Source: Sitta carolinensis
Taxonomy: Eukaryota > Chordata > Aves > Passeriformes > Sittidae
Length of the DNA stretch: 64,000 bases
Direction of reading: 5' to 3'
Assembly: GCA_032173965.1 (NCBI GenBank)
Contig: CM063299.1
Location: forward strand, 1,364,001-1,428,000
The position numbers and the translations under genes were made by a program. Below the pieces are notes generated by a model. That model saw only the letters and a program-made list of their open reading frames with translations, made no database searches and was not told the DNA's origin. Shown one piece after another: positions 26,601 through 38,600 of the stretch (its first letter is position 1; the number at the start of each line of letters is the position of its first letter).

Positions 26601-29600
26601 CTGCTTGATTTTTCTGCTGCAACCCAGAAATTTTCCAAAGCCCTCCTTGACAGGTTGGAAAAACCTTCCCACCAAAACCGAGTGATGCTGCAAACAGACA
26701 GAATCTCTGGGGTGTGTGAGCAGCTGTGGAGCCCTGCTCCCTCTGGAGCTGTGAGGAGTGTTGGCATCTCCAGGCAGGAGCTGCAGTTCCACGTGCCCCT
26801 GGCTGCACCCTGCCCTGCTCCCTGACAGGGGAAGTGCAATTGCTTTTTTTTGCCCCTTCCCCCTCTGATCTCACCAAATGAAAGCAGGGGAAGACTCCAC
26901 CAGCAGGACCTGCCTGTGGATTTGCAGTCAGGAGCCATCCCCAGTAACCATCAGGCTGTCAGCTCCCCACCTCCCCCCAGCTCCCACCTCCCCCATCACT
27001 CACCAAAGGGAAAAAAGAGCCGGAGCTGCAGCTTGAAATATATCATGCAATAGTGTATCATGAATTTCTTGTGAATCACATTGGAGAAGCAGGTTTATTT
27101 ATTTCCGAGACTCTAAATCAATACAAAGTAGGTCTCTTAGTTCTGAAGCTGGGATGGAGTGGGAAAAAATGAGCCCATTGTACTCTTAAAACTTTGGGGA
27201 AAGGAGATGACAGCTATATAATTCCATTTACCAGGCACTAGGGGCTTTAATGTGAAGGTGACAGGGAGCTCTTTGTGCATTTAGAGCACCATATCTTCTA
27301 AATAAAAGATCTGTAGACTTGATAGTGGAGTGTAGCTCTGCCTTTAATAATCTCCAAGCATTAGACCGAGCCAATCTGTTCCCAAGTCAGGAGGGTCCCC
27401 CACCGAACGCTCGTAAATTAGGAGTGCAGGAACTGCCCAGATTCAGGGATTAGGAATGCAGGGAGGGCAGAGAGGAGCTCTGTGTGCTCCCACTGCCAGG
27501 CACAGGGGCTGTGCTCTTCCCTCTTGCTGCTTTTCCCCCCTAACGCATGAGCCATGTGGGGGAAGAGCTGGAAATGAGCCCTGAGCTCTGTCGAGGCTTG
27601 ACTGCACATAATAGCAGTCAGGTTTGAAGTTCCTGCATTGTGTTCCTACATTTTTTCTGATGAGACATTCATTCCCATCATTTCTGCCTGTTTATGAAAA
27701 ATAGGCTATTTATAGGACGTGCATATGGCTCTTCTGCTTCGTGTTTCTGGCAGACAATATAAATTGTGGGATGGGAATTGCAATTATTGAAATTATTTGG
27801 ATAAAAATCTGGCACTTATATTTGATATAAACACATGATATGCCTGGAATAATAGCAGCACTTATGTTACATAATGATTCCCATTCAAGCCCTCCAAGCT
27901 GTCATGTTTTCAGATCTTTCATCCTGGGTGAAACAGATGAGCCAACCCAGCCCTCAGCCAGCCCAGCTTTGCAGGGGAAGTCCCAACTCTCCAGCAGCTC
28001 AGGTTCTGAGAGGAGGAAGCAGCTGCTCAGCACGGGTTGGAGTGCAAGAAAATTATTAACATGCACATGATGGGCCTGTGAACCTGTTGAGGACCATCCT
28101 TTGGAGGCTGCTAGGATCCTGGCTCTGCTTGTGTTTGCCAGAAGAGCCTCTGAAATAACAAGAAATGTGGTTTAATAGGTTTTTTGAGGATCAGATGAAC
28201 TCAGTGTTGGCAGCACTGCCCAAGGAGTTTGGGATGTTTTGGAAGCCTGCAAGGTATCAAAGGACAGGATCAGAGGAAATGGCTTCAAGCTCTGCCAGGG
28301 GAGCTTCAGGCTGGATATGAGGAAGAATTCCTTCATGGGAAGAGTTGAAGGTCCCTTCCCAGCCAGAGCATTCTAGGATTCCATGCTCCCCCTGAAGCCC
28401 CTGGGTGCCCAGTGCCCAGCTGGGGATGGAGCAGCTCAGGCTGTGCTGGGCTCTCCCAGCTGCCCCAGGCTCTGCTGGAAGGGCTGCAGCACTCGGGAGG
28501 AGGAGCTGTGTGTTTATCTTGATCTCCAAAAAGGGATTTAAGGGTGAGAGCAGTGGTATTTTAGGCTGTTTCATTGCCTGTCAGCAGTGCTAAACCTGAG
28601 CTGTCTGCAGTGTCTCCAGATAAGCAGCAGCAGAGGCCCATTTTGCATGTACATGCGTTTGCATTAGTTCAGGGAGGGGGACTTTAAATCCTCTTTATTT
28701 TTATTTTCCTCTGTGGGAAGCATTTAGCTAGGCTTGTGCCTGGCACTGGAGGCCTGGGCTTTTCTTATCCTTGAACCTAAATCTGTGCTGCTGTCTTCTC
28801 TACCATGGCTTGGCACTGATTTTGTCAGGGGAGGAGGAAGGTGAGCTCAGAAGGGAGACCCAGGAACATCCCTGTGCTAAAACACACGCTGAATTCTATA
28901 TTTGGGGGTTAGTTTTGTAACATCTGTGCCTCCTTTTCTTCTGTACATAAACCTTGACTGGCATCTGGCAGCTCCTCTGTCCCCACAACGAGCTGTGCTG
29001 GGTGTTTGGGGGAGGCCAGGCTGTTTGAGAGGGGGTTTTTAAGACCCAAATGAAGCAGGTGTGTAATGTCCTCTGTCTGTTAGAAAGACTCAACCCATAA
29101 AAATAACAAACGGCGTGTATTTGCCGGAATGTCAAAGTTATGAGTTTATTTTGTAATGATGTGCTCCTGCCTTCATGAGGTAAACTGGCCGTGGCAGAGG
29201 TGTTATTAGTAATATGGAGTCAGTGGAGCAGAAAGGCAAGTGACCGAGAGATCAGTGTATCAGTCAGGGAGAGGGCAAATGGGAAGAGACAGCAGGAGAA
29301 TGAGAAAAGAGCTGCACTGCCCAGGCTCAGATTAGAGATGGAGCTGTGCAAGAGAATGAGGAGCCCCAGCTGCTTCTGTCCAGCCTCTCCAAGGAGCTGC
29401 TGGGTCTTTGTCTGTTTTTTTTTTTTTTCCCCCTCAGTTATACATTTACCTGCAGTTCTCTTGGAGTGATTTGGGATTAGTGAGCTGAGCTGGGCTCAGC
29501 ACTGGGGAGCTTTGATCATGCTGCTGCTTGGGGAAGGCAAATGGGAAAACTGCCTCAGTTTCCCCACTGGAATCATTCCCCTTGGGGCTTGTAGAATCCA

Positions 29601-32600
29601 GAATGTTTTGGGCTGGGAGGAACCTTAGAGATCCAATCCCACCCCCTTGCCATGGGCAGGGACATCTTCCCATTGTCCCAGGGTGCTCCAGCCTGGCCTG
29701 GGACACTGCCAGGGATCCAGGGGCAGCCACAGCTGCTCTGGGCCCCCTGTGCCAGGGAACAATTCCTTGCCAATATCCCATAGCCCTCCCTCTGTTCACT
29801 AGGATGTCTGTTCAGCAGTTCTGACCTGCACACAGGGCTTGGGGGAGGTTTGCTCCACCCTTTCCATTTCCAAGCCATGCTGAGGTGCTGCAGGCTGGGT
29901 TTGTGTGTGCCTCCTTGGCCAGCACCTCCTGGTCACATCCCTGCACTGATGCCTTTCCCTTTCTCTTTCCCCAGGTGCTTGGACGGGAAGTTTACACCTC
30001 CAACAACCAGCTGGGAGGGATCCAGATCATGCACAACAACGGGGTGACCCATGACACAGTCTGTGATGACTTTGAAGGGGTCTACACCATCCTGCAGTGG
30101 CTTTCCTACATGCCAAAGGTAATTCCTGCAGAGGTCCGAGCTGCCAGTTTGCTTTGTTTGCAGGCTTTTGGGAAAGGGAGCTCTCACTTGGTTCAATATT
30201 TTCCTTTTTCCCTTAGAATATCCACAGCCCTGTGCCCATCCTGAAAGCCAAGGATCCCATAGACAGAACCATTGACTTTGTTCCCACCAAGACCCCCTAC
30301 GACCCTCGCTGGATGCTGGCTGGACGCCCCAACCCAAGTATGGCCAAACTCATCTTGTTCCAAGGCTGTTTGCCAGATGCCTGCAACCCAAATATATTTC
30401 AGAGCCTGTAAAATAATTAGTTCTAAGCAATATGGATATAATATGTAAATATTTACATATAATAATATTCATCTATGGGATTGTTTATAAACAATATCTA
30501 AAAGTAGCATGTAAATCTTGAGTGCTTAAGAACACTGTACTTTTATAGATGATATATTTGGCTAGAATAGTTACTTCTATGGAATTTTTTTTTAATGATT
30601 TAAGGGAAAGCCCATCCACAGGGGGTCTGGATGTTAAAGGAATCACAATATTCCTGCAGATCTTGGGGACTTGTTGTGTCGGCACCACTGGGGTTGTGCA
30701 GCCTTGTGTAGGTACAAGCTGCAAACTGGGTGACCATTACTCCTGCTGTTATTAATGAGTTTGGGGGGCTAAAATGAGATTTGTGATAAACTAAGTTTTC
30801 TGGTTTTGGATAATATTTTTTCATCATCTCTCAAGCAATTCATCCAGCTGTCTGGGCGCCGCAAACGCCGGCTTCCAAATCGAGTGACTTCAGATTTTAA
30901 TTTAGTGGAAGCGTTAAGGAAAGCAGATGATTCCCTGTGATAAGTTAAAGCAGATATCTCCTAGGTGAAAAGTTAAAGCCATTTATTAGAGGAGATATTG
31001 CCGTGATATTCTTCAAACTGACGCCCGACACGAGGCCAGAATCTAAACGATCAGCTCCGGGCTCGCGATAAAGAGATAATTCTGAAATGGATGGTCACAT
31101 TTTACAGTGGGGCCACAGAGGCAAGGAATGTAGAACACAGTAATTACAAGTTTGGGCTTGATAAAACACTCTCCATCCTGTTTAAGTCAGCAGAGGTTAG
31201 CCTGCTTGGATCTCCACTTTTTAATTGGTTTTGGACTTGGGTTTGCAGAAGCAGAGGTGCTTGTTCAGAAGGAAGAGTTCCTCGGGAGCTCTGTGCCAAG
31301 GGGTGAAGCTGGGAGGGATTTGGGGGGATTTTTTGGTGGGTTATTTTTATGCAGAGCTTCCCACAAACCCCAGTGCAAAGCAGGTGTCCCCAGAGAGTTG
31401 TGATTTCTGTGACTGACTCTAAAATATCATTGAAATTTTCACATTTAGTTCCTGGGTTTCTTCAGCATTCCTTCTTTCAAGGAAAGATTAGGCAGGATCA
31501 AGAGAAGAATATGAGATAAGTTTTAAAATAGAAATAGATGTGTTGAAAACAGTCTTTAATGACTTTGCTGCCTTTTGACAAATGTTTGTAGTCTTGAAAA
31601 AAGCAGAGTTATTTATTTAAAAGCATGGGAAGTCCCTCTGCTCTCCGAACCCCATCGTTTAACAATAAATGATGCTTTTGCTGATAAATTGCTGTCTTTA
31701 TGCAGACTAGGAAATGAAATAAGACATGATGGCTGAAGGCAGACAAATGCTCAGCTGTCTAATGTTCCCTTGTATTGTCATCTATTTAAAATTAAATAAA
31801 TAAAAAGACAGTGCCACGTTCTCCAGTTGGCACTTTTAAGCAAGTTTTGAGTTGCTGCTTTGATACTCTGTTTTCTTTCTTCCCTCTCTCCTTCCTCCTT
31901 TGATATTTCCCTTTTTTTCCCTTCCCTTTAGATCAGAAAGGGCAGTGGCTGAGTGGGTTCTTCGACCACGGCTCCTTCATGGAGATCATGCAGCCCTGGG
32001 CACAGACAGTCGTGGTGGGGAGAGCAAGGTAAGTTCTGAGGGAACTGATTTAGACACTTGTTTTAGACAATGGTAGAAATCAAGTTTGGGTTATGCTTTG
32101 CAGTTCTCTAGAACACAACATTCTGGGATTATTTCTTTCTCTCTCTATGGGTGTGTATATCTATTTAATCAAAGAAGTTGGAAAGAAAGGGGTGAGATGA
32201 TCTTTCAGGTGCCTTCCAGCCCATTCTGTGGCTCTGTAATTCTATAATTTAAAGGCTTCCAGGCTAAGCAGTGTGCCAGGGGTGGAAATCCATGATTTGG
32301 CAAAGCCAGAAGCTCTCTGTCCGTGCTCAGCTTCACTTGCAGTTCCTTTCTTCTGACAAATTCCAAGTGGCTGTGGACTCTCACACAGCAGGGATATATA
32401 ACACAAATGAAACAGACTCCTTTCAAAAGCAGTGGCACTTTGAAAAAAAACAAATATGAATGTATTCTTCTGGGATTGTTACTGTAAGTGCTGCCAAAAC
32501 TCATCTCTTGTATGTATGTTTGGAATATGTGTGCTGTTGGCTGTAAATTGTCTTTTATTATTCTATGGCAACTTGTCCAGGGACACACTATAAAACAAGA

Positions 32601-35600
32601 TGTAGCATCTTCATGTGCTAGCCTGATAAAATTTATATGAAGTATTATGGAAAACAGAAGTTGTTTTGAGCTGTTTTCAAGTTCAATAAATAACTGTAAT
32701 ACTTGGATAAAGATGTTCTTTATTAGGTCACATGGGCCCTAATACAGAAGTTATAAGTTACCGATTTAAGACGGCTTCTGCAATTACGGGGTTCCAGCAG
32801 ACCCTTAATCATAGGGAATGGGAATATTTCCAGCCCCTCAGTGCACAGGGGCCCTGGCTCTTCCTGCCTGTTTGTGTCTCATCAGCTTGGGCTGGCTGGG
32901 GAAGGAGAGGGGGCTCTGCTGGGACTGTCCTGGCAGCAGGGTGTTGATGGCTCCTGTGTGAGCAGGGTCTGGGCATCCCCCTGCTGCCATCCCACCCCTC
33001 TGGCCCTGCACCCTGTCCCCCTGGCAGTCACCCTGCAGCAGCAGGAAGTGCTTAAAGTCCCTCCCAACCCCTTCTGGGCTTCTCTGATTTGTCATGGTCA
33101 AGATCAGCAGTACCAACATCTGGGTAATGGCAAGTGAAGGGTGGATTTACCGTTCAAAATATGGGTTTGGTTTATTCTGTTGAATTTTTAGAGAGGAATG
33201 TGCTCATTTTTGGGATAGATTTTGCTGTGAGAACTGTGACCTCTCTGGAACTCTCCAGCCTCGTGCCTCAGCTCTGCAAAAGGCCACAAGGCTGCTGCCG
33301 TTATTTGTCTCTGCTGGGGGTTTGGGAAGCAGCAGGAGTTGGAATTTCCCGTGTCTCACCTGTTTGCAGGCTGGGAGGAATACCTGTCGGAGTGGTTGCC
33401 GTGGAAACGAGGACAGTGGAGCTCAGCATTCCTGCTGATCCTGCAAACCTGGACTCTGAGGCCAAGGTGGGTGGGTGGTGTGCTCCTGTCCCTGTTTGTC
33501 CTCTGCAGCTGTCCCTGTGGAAGGAGCCCCTGTCCAGGTGGGATTCCTTCCTTCCTTCCCCCAGACGTGGCACCCATGTGCAGCCCTTCCTGCAGAGCCT
33601 GGGGGCAGTGCCTGGAGTGCTGTGTGCTCATTCCTGCAGGAGACCTTTAGGAATTCCCTGATCGAAGCAGTCCTGCTTCCCCCAGGACTCAGGGCAGGGG
33701 CAGGGATTAGGGCCCAGGAGATGTTAAAGGCAAAAATCCCTTCCCTGCTCTCTCGCTGTGACTGGAGTGTTCCATGACCTTCCTGCTCTCACATTTTGCT
33801 GCTCCCCTCCCTGACTTCCCAGCCCTGGCCCTGCTTCATCTCTCCAGGGCTTCCTCCTCTCCATGTCCTTTGCTTTCTCTTCTCCTTCCCCTCCTTACAG
33901 CCCCACAGTGTCAGGCTGTCCATACCCTCTTTCCTTAGCTGAATTGATGGGAATGCTGCTGCTGAAGTTGGTGACAGAAGGATTTCCCCATTTTCCCATG
34001 GCCAAGCAGATCCCACACATTCCACAAGCATGTTCCTCATTGTTTATCCCACATCACAGCCCCTGGTGACTTTTCTATGTTTTATCTCTTACATTCATGT
34101 GCTTCAAGGCCTGACAGTGGACTTTTCTCCCCACCAGATAATCCAGCAGGCTGGGCAGGTGTGGTTCCCTGACTCTGCCTTCAAAACAGCCGAGGCAATC
34201 AAGGACTTCAACAGGGAAGGGCTGCCCTGATGGTCTTTGCAAACTGGAGAGGCTTCTCTGGGGGAATGAAAGGTAAGCAGCACTTTGGAGCTGTCCTGGG
34301 AGTGGATTTGGCTCTGTCTTGGCTGCTCAGGGCACCACAGAGTGCTGCTTGAAATGTTGTGACGTGCCAAGGATGTGAGATTGGGACTGTGCAATTTGAA
34401 GTAGAGGATTAGATCCTCTCAGCAGCTGCAGGAGCACTTTGCTGCTGGAAGTTCCCAGGGGGACAGAGGCTGCTGGGCTCTGCTGGCTCCTCAGCTGGCC
34501 ACAAGGCAAAGCCGTGGAGTTTGCAGGTGCAAAGGTGGGAGGTGGCAAAAGAGGGCAAAATTCTTCCCTCTGGAAAATCCCCCTGGCCTTTGAGGGTGGG
34601 TGCTGAGTGTGCTGCTGCTGCTGCTGCACGAGTCACTCTCCCAGCCACACAGCTCACTGGGAAGTTGTTGATGTAATTTTAGCTTATTTTATTTACCTTA
34701 TTCACTCCTTAAATATTGTTTTACCTTAAAATGTCAGATCTGGCCTTGCTGGGTTCTTCAGAAACGGTGTTTTAGCTTTGAGTGGAACAGGCAGCACGAG
34801 GCTGTTAATATTTATATTGCATATCCCAAGTCATTCCAGCCAGCTGGCAGGAGGGAAGGACAGAGCCATTGCAGTTTGCACCTTGCTCCTTGCATTTTCC
34901 AGCCTCCTGCTTGCTGCTGGTGTCTCCTGACACTCTTGGTGTCCCTCGGGGAGTTGTTTGCAGTTTTGGTTTCAGTGCTGGCTGGGGATTATGCAGGGAG
35001 GGAAAATAAACAATTATGCCACCCCTCAGTGCACACAAACACACTGCCAGGAGCCGACTGCACTGTGGGTAAAATGACTCCAAAATTGTGTGTAATGAGT
35101 AGGAAAAGATTAGAGACAGCTCTTGCTATGCTGAAAATTGACATTAGTGAAGGGGGAGGGATAAAAAAAAAAATTAAAAAAAAAAAGAGGGAAAAAAATT
35201 AAACCCCCTCTTTCCTAGTCAGCCTGGGAGGTCTAATTCCTGCTGTAAAATAAATAAATATCACCCTGAATAAAGGCAGCTCGTGGTGGTGGTGGTTTCC
35301 CCAACGAGCTCTCTCCGTGGCCAGAAGGCTCCTGAGCATAATGCAAAATTAAATTATGAAAAACTGGCTGGAATATTCCGATGCAGGAGCCATTTGGCAG
35401 GGGTTTATTTGGGCGAACCGGCGGTGACCCACGACGGGGGAGACACCAAGCGTGAAATTCCCTGGAAATTAGCACCAGGGTCCTGGGCTCTGCAGGGAGG
35501 GCTTGATCACATGCAAATCCCCCGACATTAAACCCTGCTCGCCGCCGGGGGCTCCTGCTTCACTTCTGGCTTTTGCCAGGGACTGATTAGAAATAACAAT

Positions 35601-38600
35601 CAAATCAAACAAGAGAAGAATTCCGCACAGTGGAGCTGGGGGGGCTGGATGCTGGCTTGTGTGGGATGGGGGTTTTTGGGGTGTCTTGGCACACAGTGTT
35701 GTCTTCTTGATGTTGCAGGCAGGCTGGTGGGATCTGCTCCAGCTCCAGAGGCAGGGAGGGCTCTGAGTGCCAGGATTTCCAGGCACACAGGGAGCCGGGG
35801 ACCCCTCCAGAGCTGTGTGTCCCTGTAGGGTGGGCACAGGGCTCAGGGCAGGGCACAGAGCCCCCGGGGCACTGCCCACCCTCCTGCAGCCCCAGCTCTG
35901 CTCTGCTGGGCACACCCTGCCTGCTCCTGGAACCCCAGACTGCTTTGGGTTGGACCTTAAAGATTCCTTTAACCCCCATTTATTGGCTCAGTCATTTAAT
36001 GAGTTCACTGAACTCATTCCACCCCCCTGTCCTGGCCAGGGACACCTCTCAGCAGGCCAGGCTGCCCAGACCAGGCTGAGGGTCCAGTTCCTGCAGGGAT
36101 TTTGCCCTGCAGCTCCGTGGGGACCCTTTGGTGGTGGCAGCCAGGGAGGACAATGCCCCTGAGCAGGGTTTGCAGCCTGGGAGCCCAGGAGGGTCTCCAG
36201 CCCCAGGAGCAGCAGCAGCTGCCCTGGCCTTGGGGCAGTGTTGAGTGTGCAAAGGAAGCCAGCTTTATTCCATTACAAACCTCAGGGTTTATCCAGCAGT
36301 TTCCTCAGGGCCCCAAGGCTGCTGGGACATTCCAGGAGGTGCTGACTGCAGGGTCCCAGAGGGGCAAGGATCCTCCTGGAAGGCTGATCCCAAAAGATCC
36401 CCAGGCACAGAAATGCTTCCCTGACCACCTGGGGAATAAAATCCTTTCCTCATGGCCAAACCTGATGGGCAAATCCTTTCCTCTGGGAAGCCTGAGGAGC
36501 TGGGAGGAAGCATCGAGTTCCCCCAATTTCTCTGCTCCTCCTCCCCCCTGCCCTGTTCAAACAATTAGTGCTGCTCTTCTCTGCACTTCACCTGAGTAAA
36601 ATATATACCCGTGGCAGGAGTGAAAAATGTATTGCTAATTACACAATTATTTTATTATGTAGCACTAGTAAAAAATGTCTAGTAAAGAATTAATTCAGTT
36701 AAAATAATTTGAATCAAGCAATTATTTTCTTAACACTAGAATTAGCTGAAAGTACTTCAAGTGGTTTATTACTAGCACTACATAATAAAATAATTGTATA
36801 ATTAGTAATAAATTTGTCACCCCTTTTGAGTCTTTTTCTTTGCTCAGGACAAAGGGGAAGGTTGGAGTTTTGTTTGGTTCTCAGTCCTCACTGTCTCTGC
36901 TGGGATTTATGTTTATTCCCAATTAGAGGGAATAAATTTTTCTTCCTTTTGTCAGCATTTGATACCTCTTAAATAACATGAAATTCCTTTTCTTGGGTGT
37001 TTGGGCAATGACCTTGGAAATGAAATGGAGAGATGCTATCAGTGCCTGTAGTACTAATATATATATATATATATATATATTTGTTCATATATCTATATGT
37101 ATAAAATATAAAAGAGTGTTTCCCAAAGAGTTAATTGCTTAATTATGTTCATGTTAATGCTTAAAATGAGGGCTAAATGACAAAGGGACCTTGGCTGGAG
37201 TCTCTTTCTTCCCCAGAAATGAGGCTTTTCTTGAGGGATAGAAGGATTTTAGATGGGTAGCTGCAGTGTCTAAGGACAAACCCCACTGCAAATCCTGCTG
37301 CTGCTCAGAGTGAGCCTGAAGGGGTGCAGAGGTTATGTAGGGTGGCACAAGGGGCAGTGACATGGAATTAATGGGGAGGGAGGGGAAGCTTGGCCGAGTT
37401 CTGAGGGAAATCTCACCTGTGTGGTGTGGGAATGCCCCTAAAGAAGCAGGAGATTTATTGTTTGGGGTTTCTAAATGGGAGCTTTCAAAAGCACTGTGGA
37501 AGAAATGGTCCTGTGTGAACAAAGAGGTGGGCTAGATGAGCCTAATAACTATTTTTCATTTCTTGTATTTTGATTTAATACTTCTAGATATAATTATATG
37601 TAACAAAATATATATATTCAAGAGTGCCCATTTCCATTACAAACTGTATCCATTAGAAACTATATCATCTCATAGAAATTCTTCTGCCTTCCCTTTTTCT
37701 CTTTTATTTAAATCACCTTTGGGGCAGATATTTTCAACGTACTGTCTTTACACAGTGGAGTTGTTCTTATTAATTTTGAGCAAAATGCCTTAAACAAATT
37801 TTAATGGAGGAAGAGTGGAGTGCTGCTCCCCATCCCTCCCCACACACACATTTTTATGGAAGATCTGGAAAAGCTCTGCTGCCCTTAGGTGCGTTTTATT
37901 CACATTACAGGAGTTGTGGGAGAGGTCCAGGGTAGCAGGTGTGGGATTGGGCAGAGCAGACGTGGCCAGGCTGCTTTCCCAAACTTGGGAATGCTTGGGG
38001 TGGGAAGGCAGGGCTGGGTCAGCCCCAGGGCCCTGGTGCAGAGCAGCTGCAGTGGAGTGAGGAGCTGCAGCCCTGGCCTGCTTGTGGCTCCATGGAAAGT
38101 GTCCAGCCTGGATTTGCAGAGCAGGTGCCACGTCTGCACTGCTGTGGGAGCCTCCTGCAGCTGGAGAGGGGCTGGAGAGAGGACACAGGGGGATGGCCCT
38201 AGCCTGGAGGAGGGGGATTGAGGTGGGACATCAGGAATTCCTCCCTGTGAGGGTGCTGAGGCCCTGGCACAGGTGCACAGAGAGGCTGTGACTCCAGGCT
38301 GTGTGTCCTTGTCCCTGCCGTGTCTGACCAGCTCTGTGTCCTTCTCCAGCCGTGTCTGTCTGTCCCTCCCAGCCCTGTCTGACCAGCTCTGTGTCCTTCT
38401 CCAGCTGTGTCTCTCTGTCCCTCCCAGCCCTGTCTGACCAGCTGTGTCCTTCCCTAGCCATGTCTGTCTGTCCCTCTCAGCCGTGTCTGTCTCTCTGTCC
38501 CTCCCAGCCCTGTCTGACCGTCTCTCTGTCCCTCCCAGCCCTGTCTGACCGTCCGTCTGTCCCTCCCAGCCCTGTCTGACCGTCTCTCTGTCCCTCCCAG

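Larger units (their letters stand above)
20410..29974 (+). other. ACACA intron 12 (9.6 kb)
   Basis: Largest ACACA intron here. Contains CR1 3' ends (20461-20500, 28255-28384, 29591-29800), T runs (23271-23322, 23603-23633), a TC-rich stretch (23390-23430), and an AT-rich block at about 27040-27420 that looks like candidate conserved noncoding DNA. No coding exon was recognised on either strand. Confidence 0.8.

Noticed and set aside
34138..34272. Processed pseudogene or decayed paralogue explanation for the exon 17 stop
   Set aside because: All introns are present, splice sites are intact and the remaining exons show no other disabling change, which does not fit a decayed copy.
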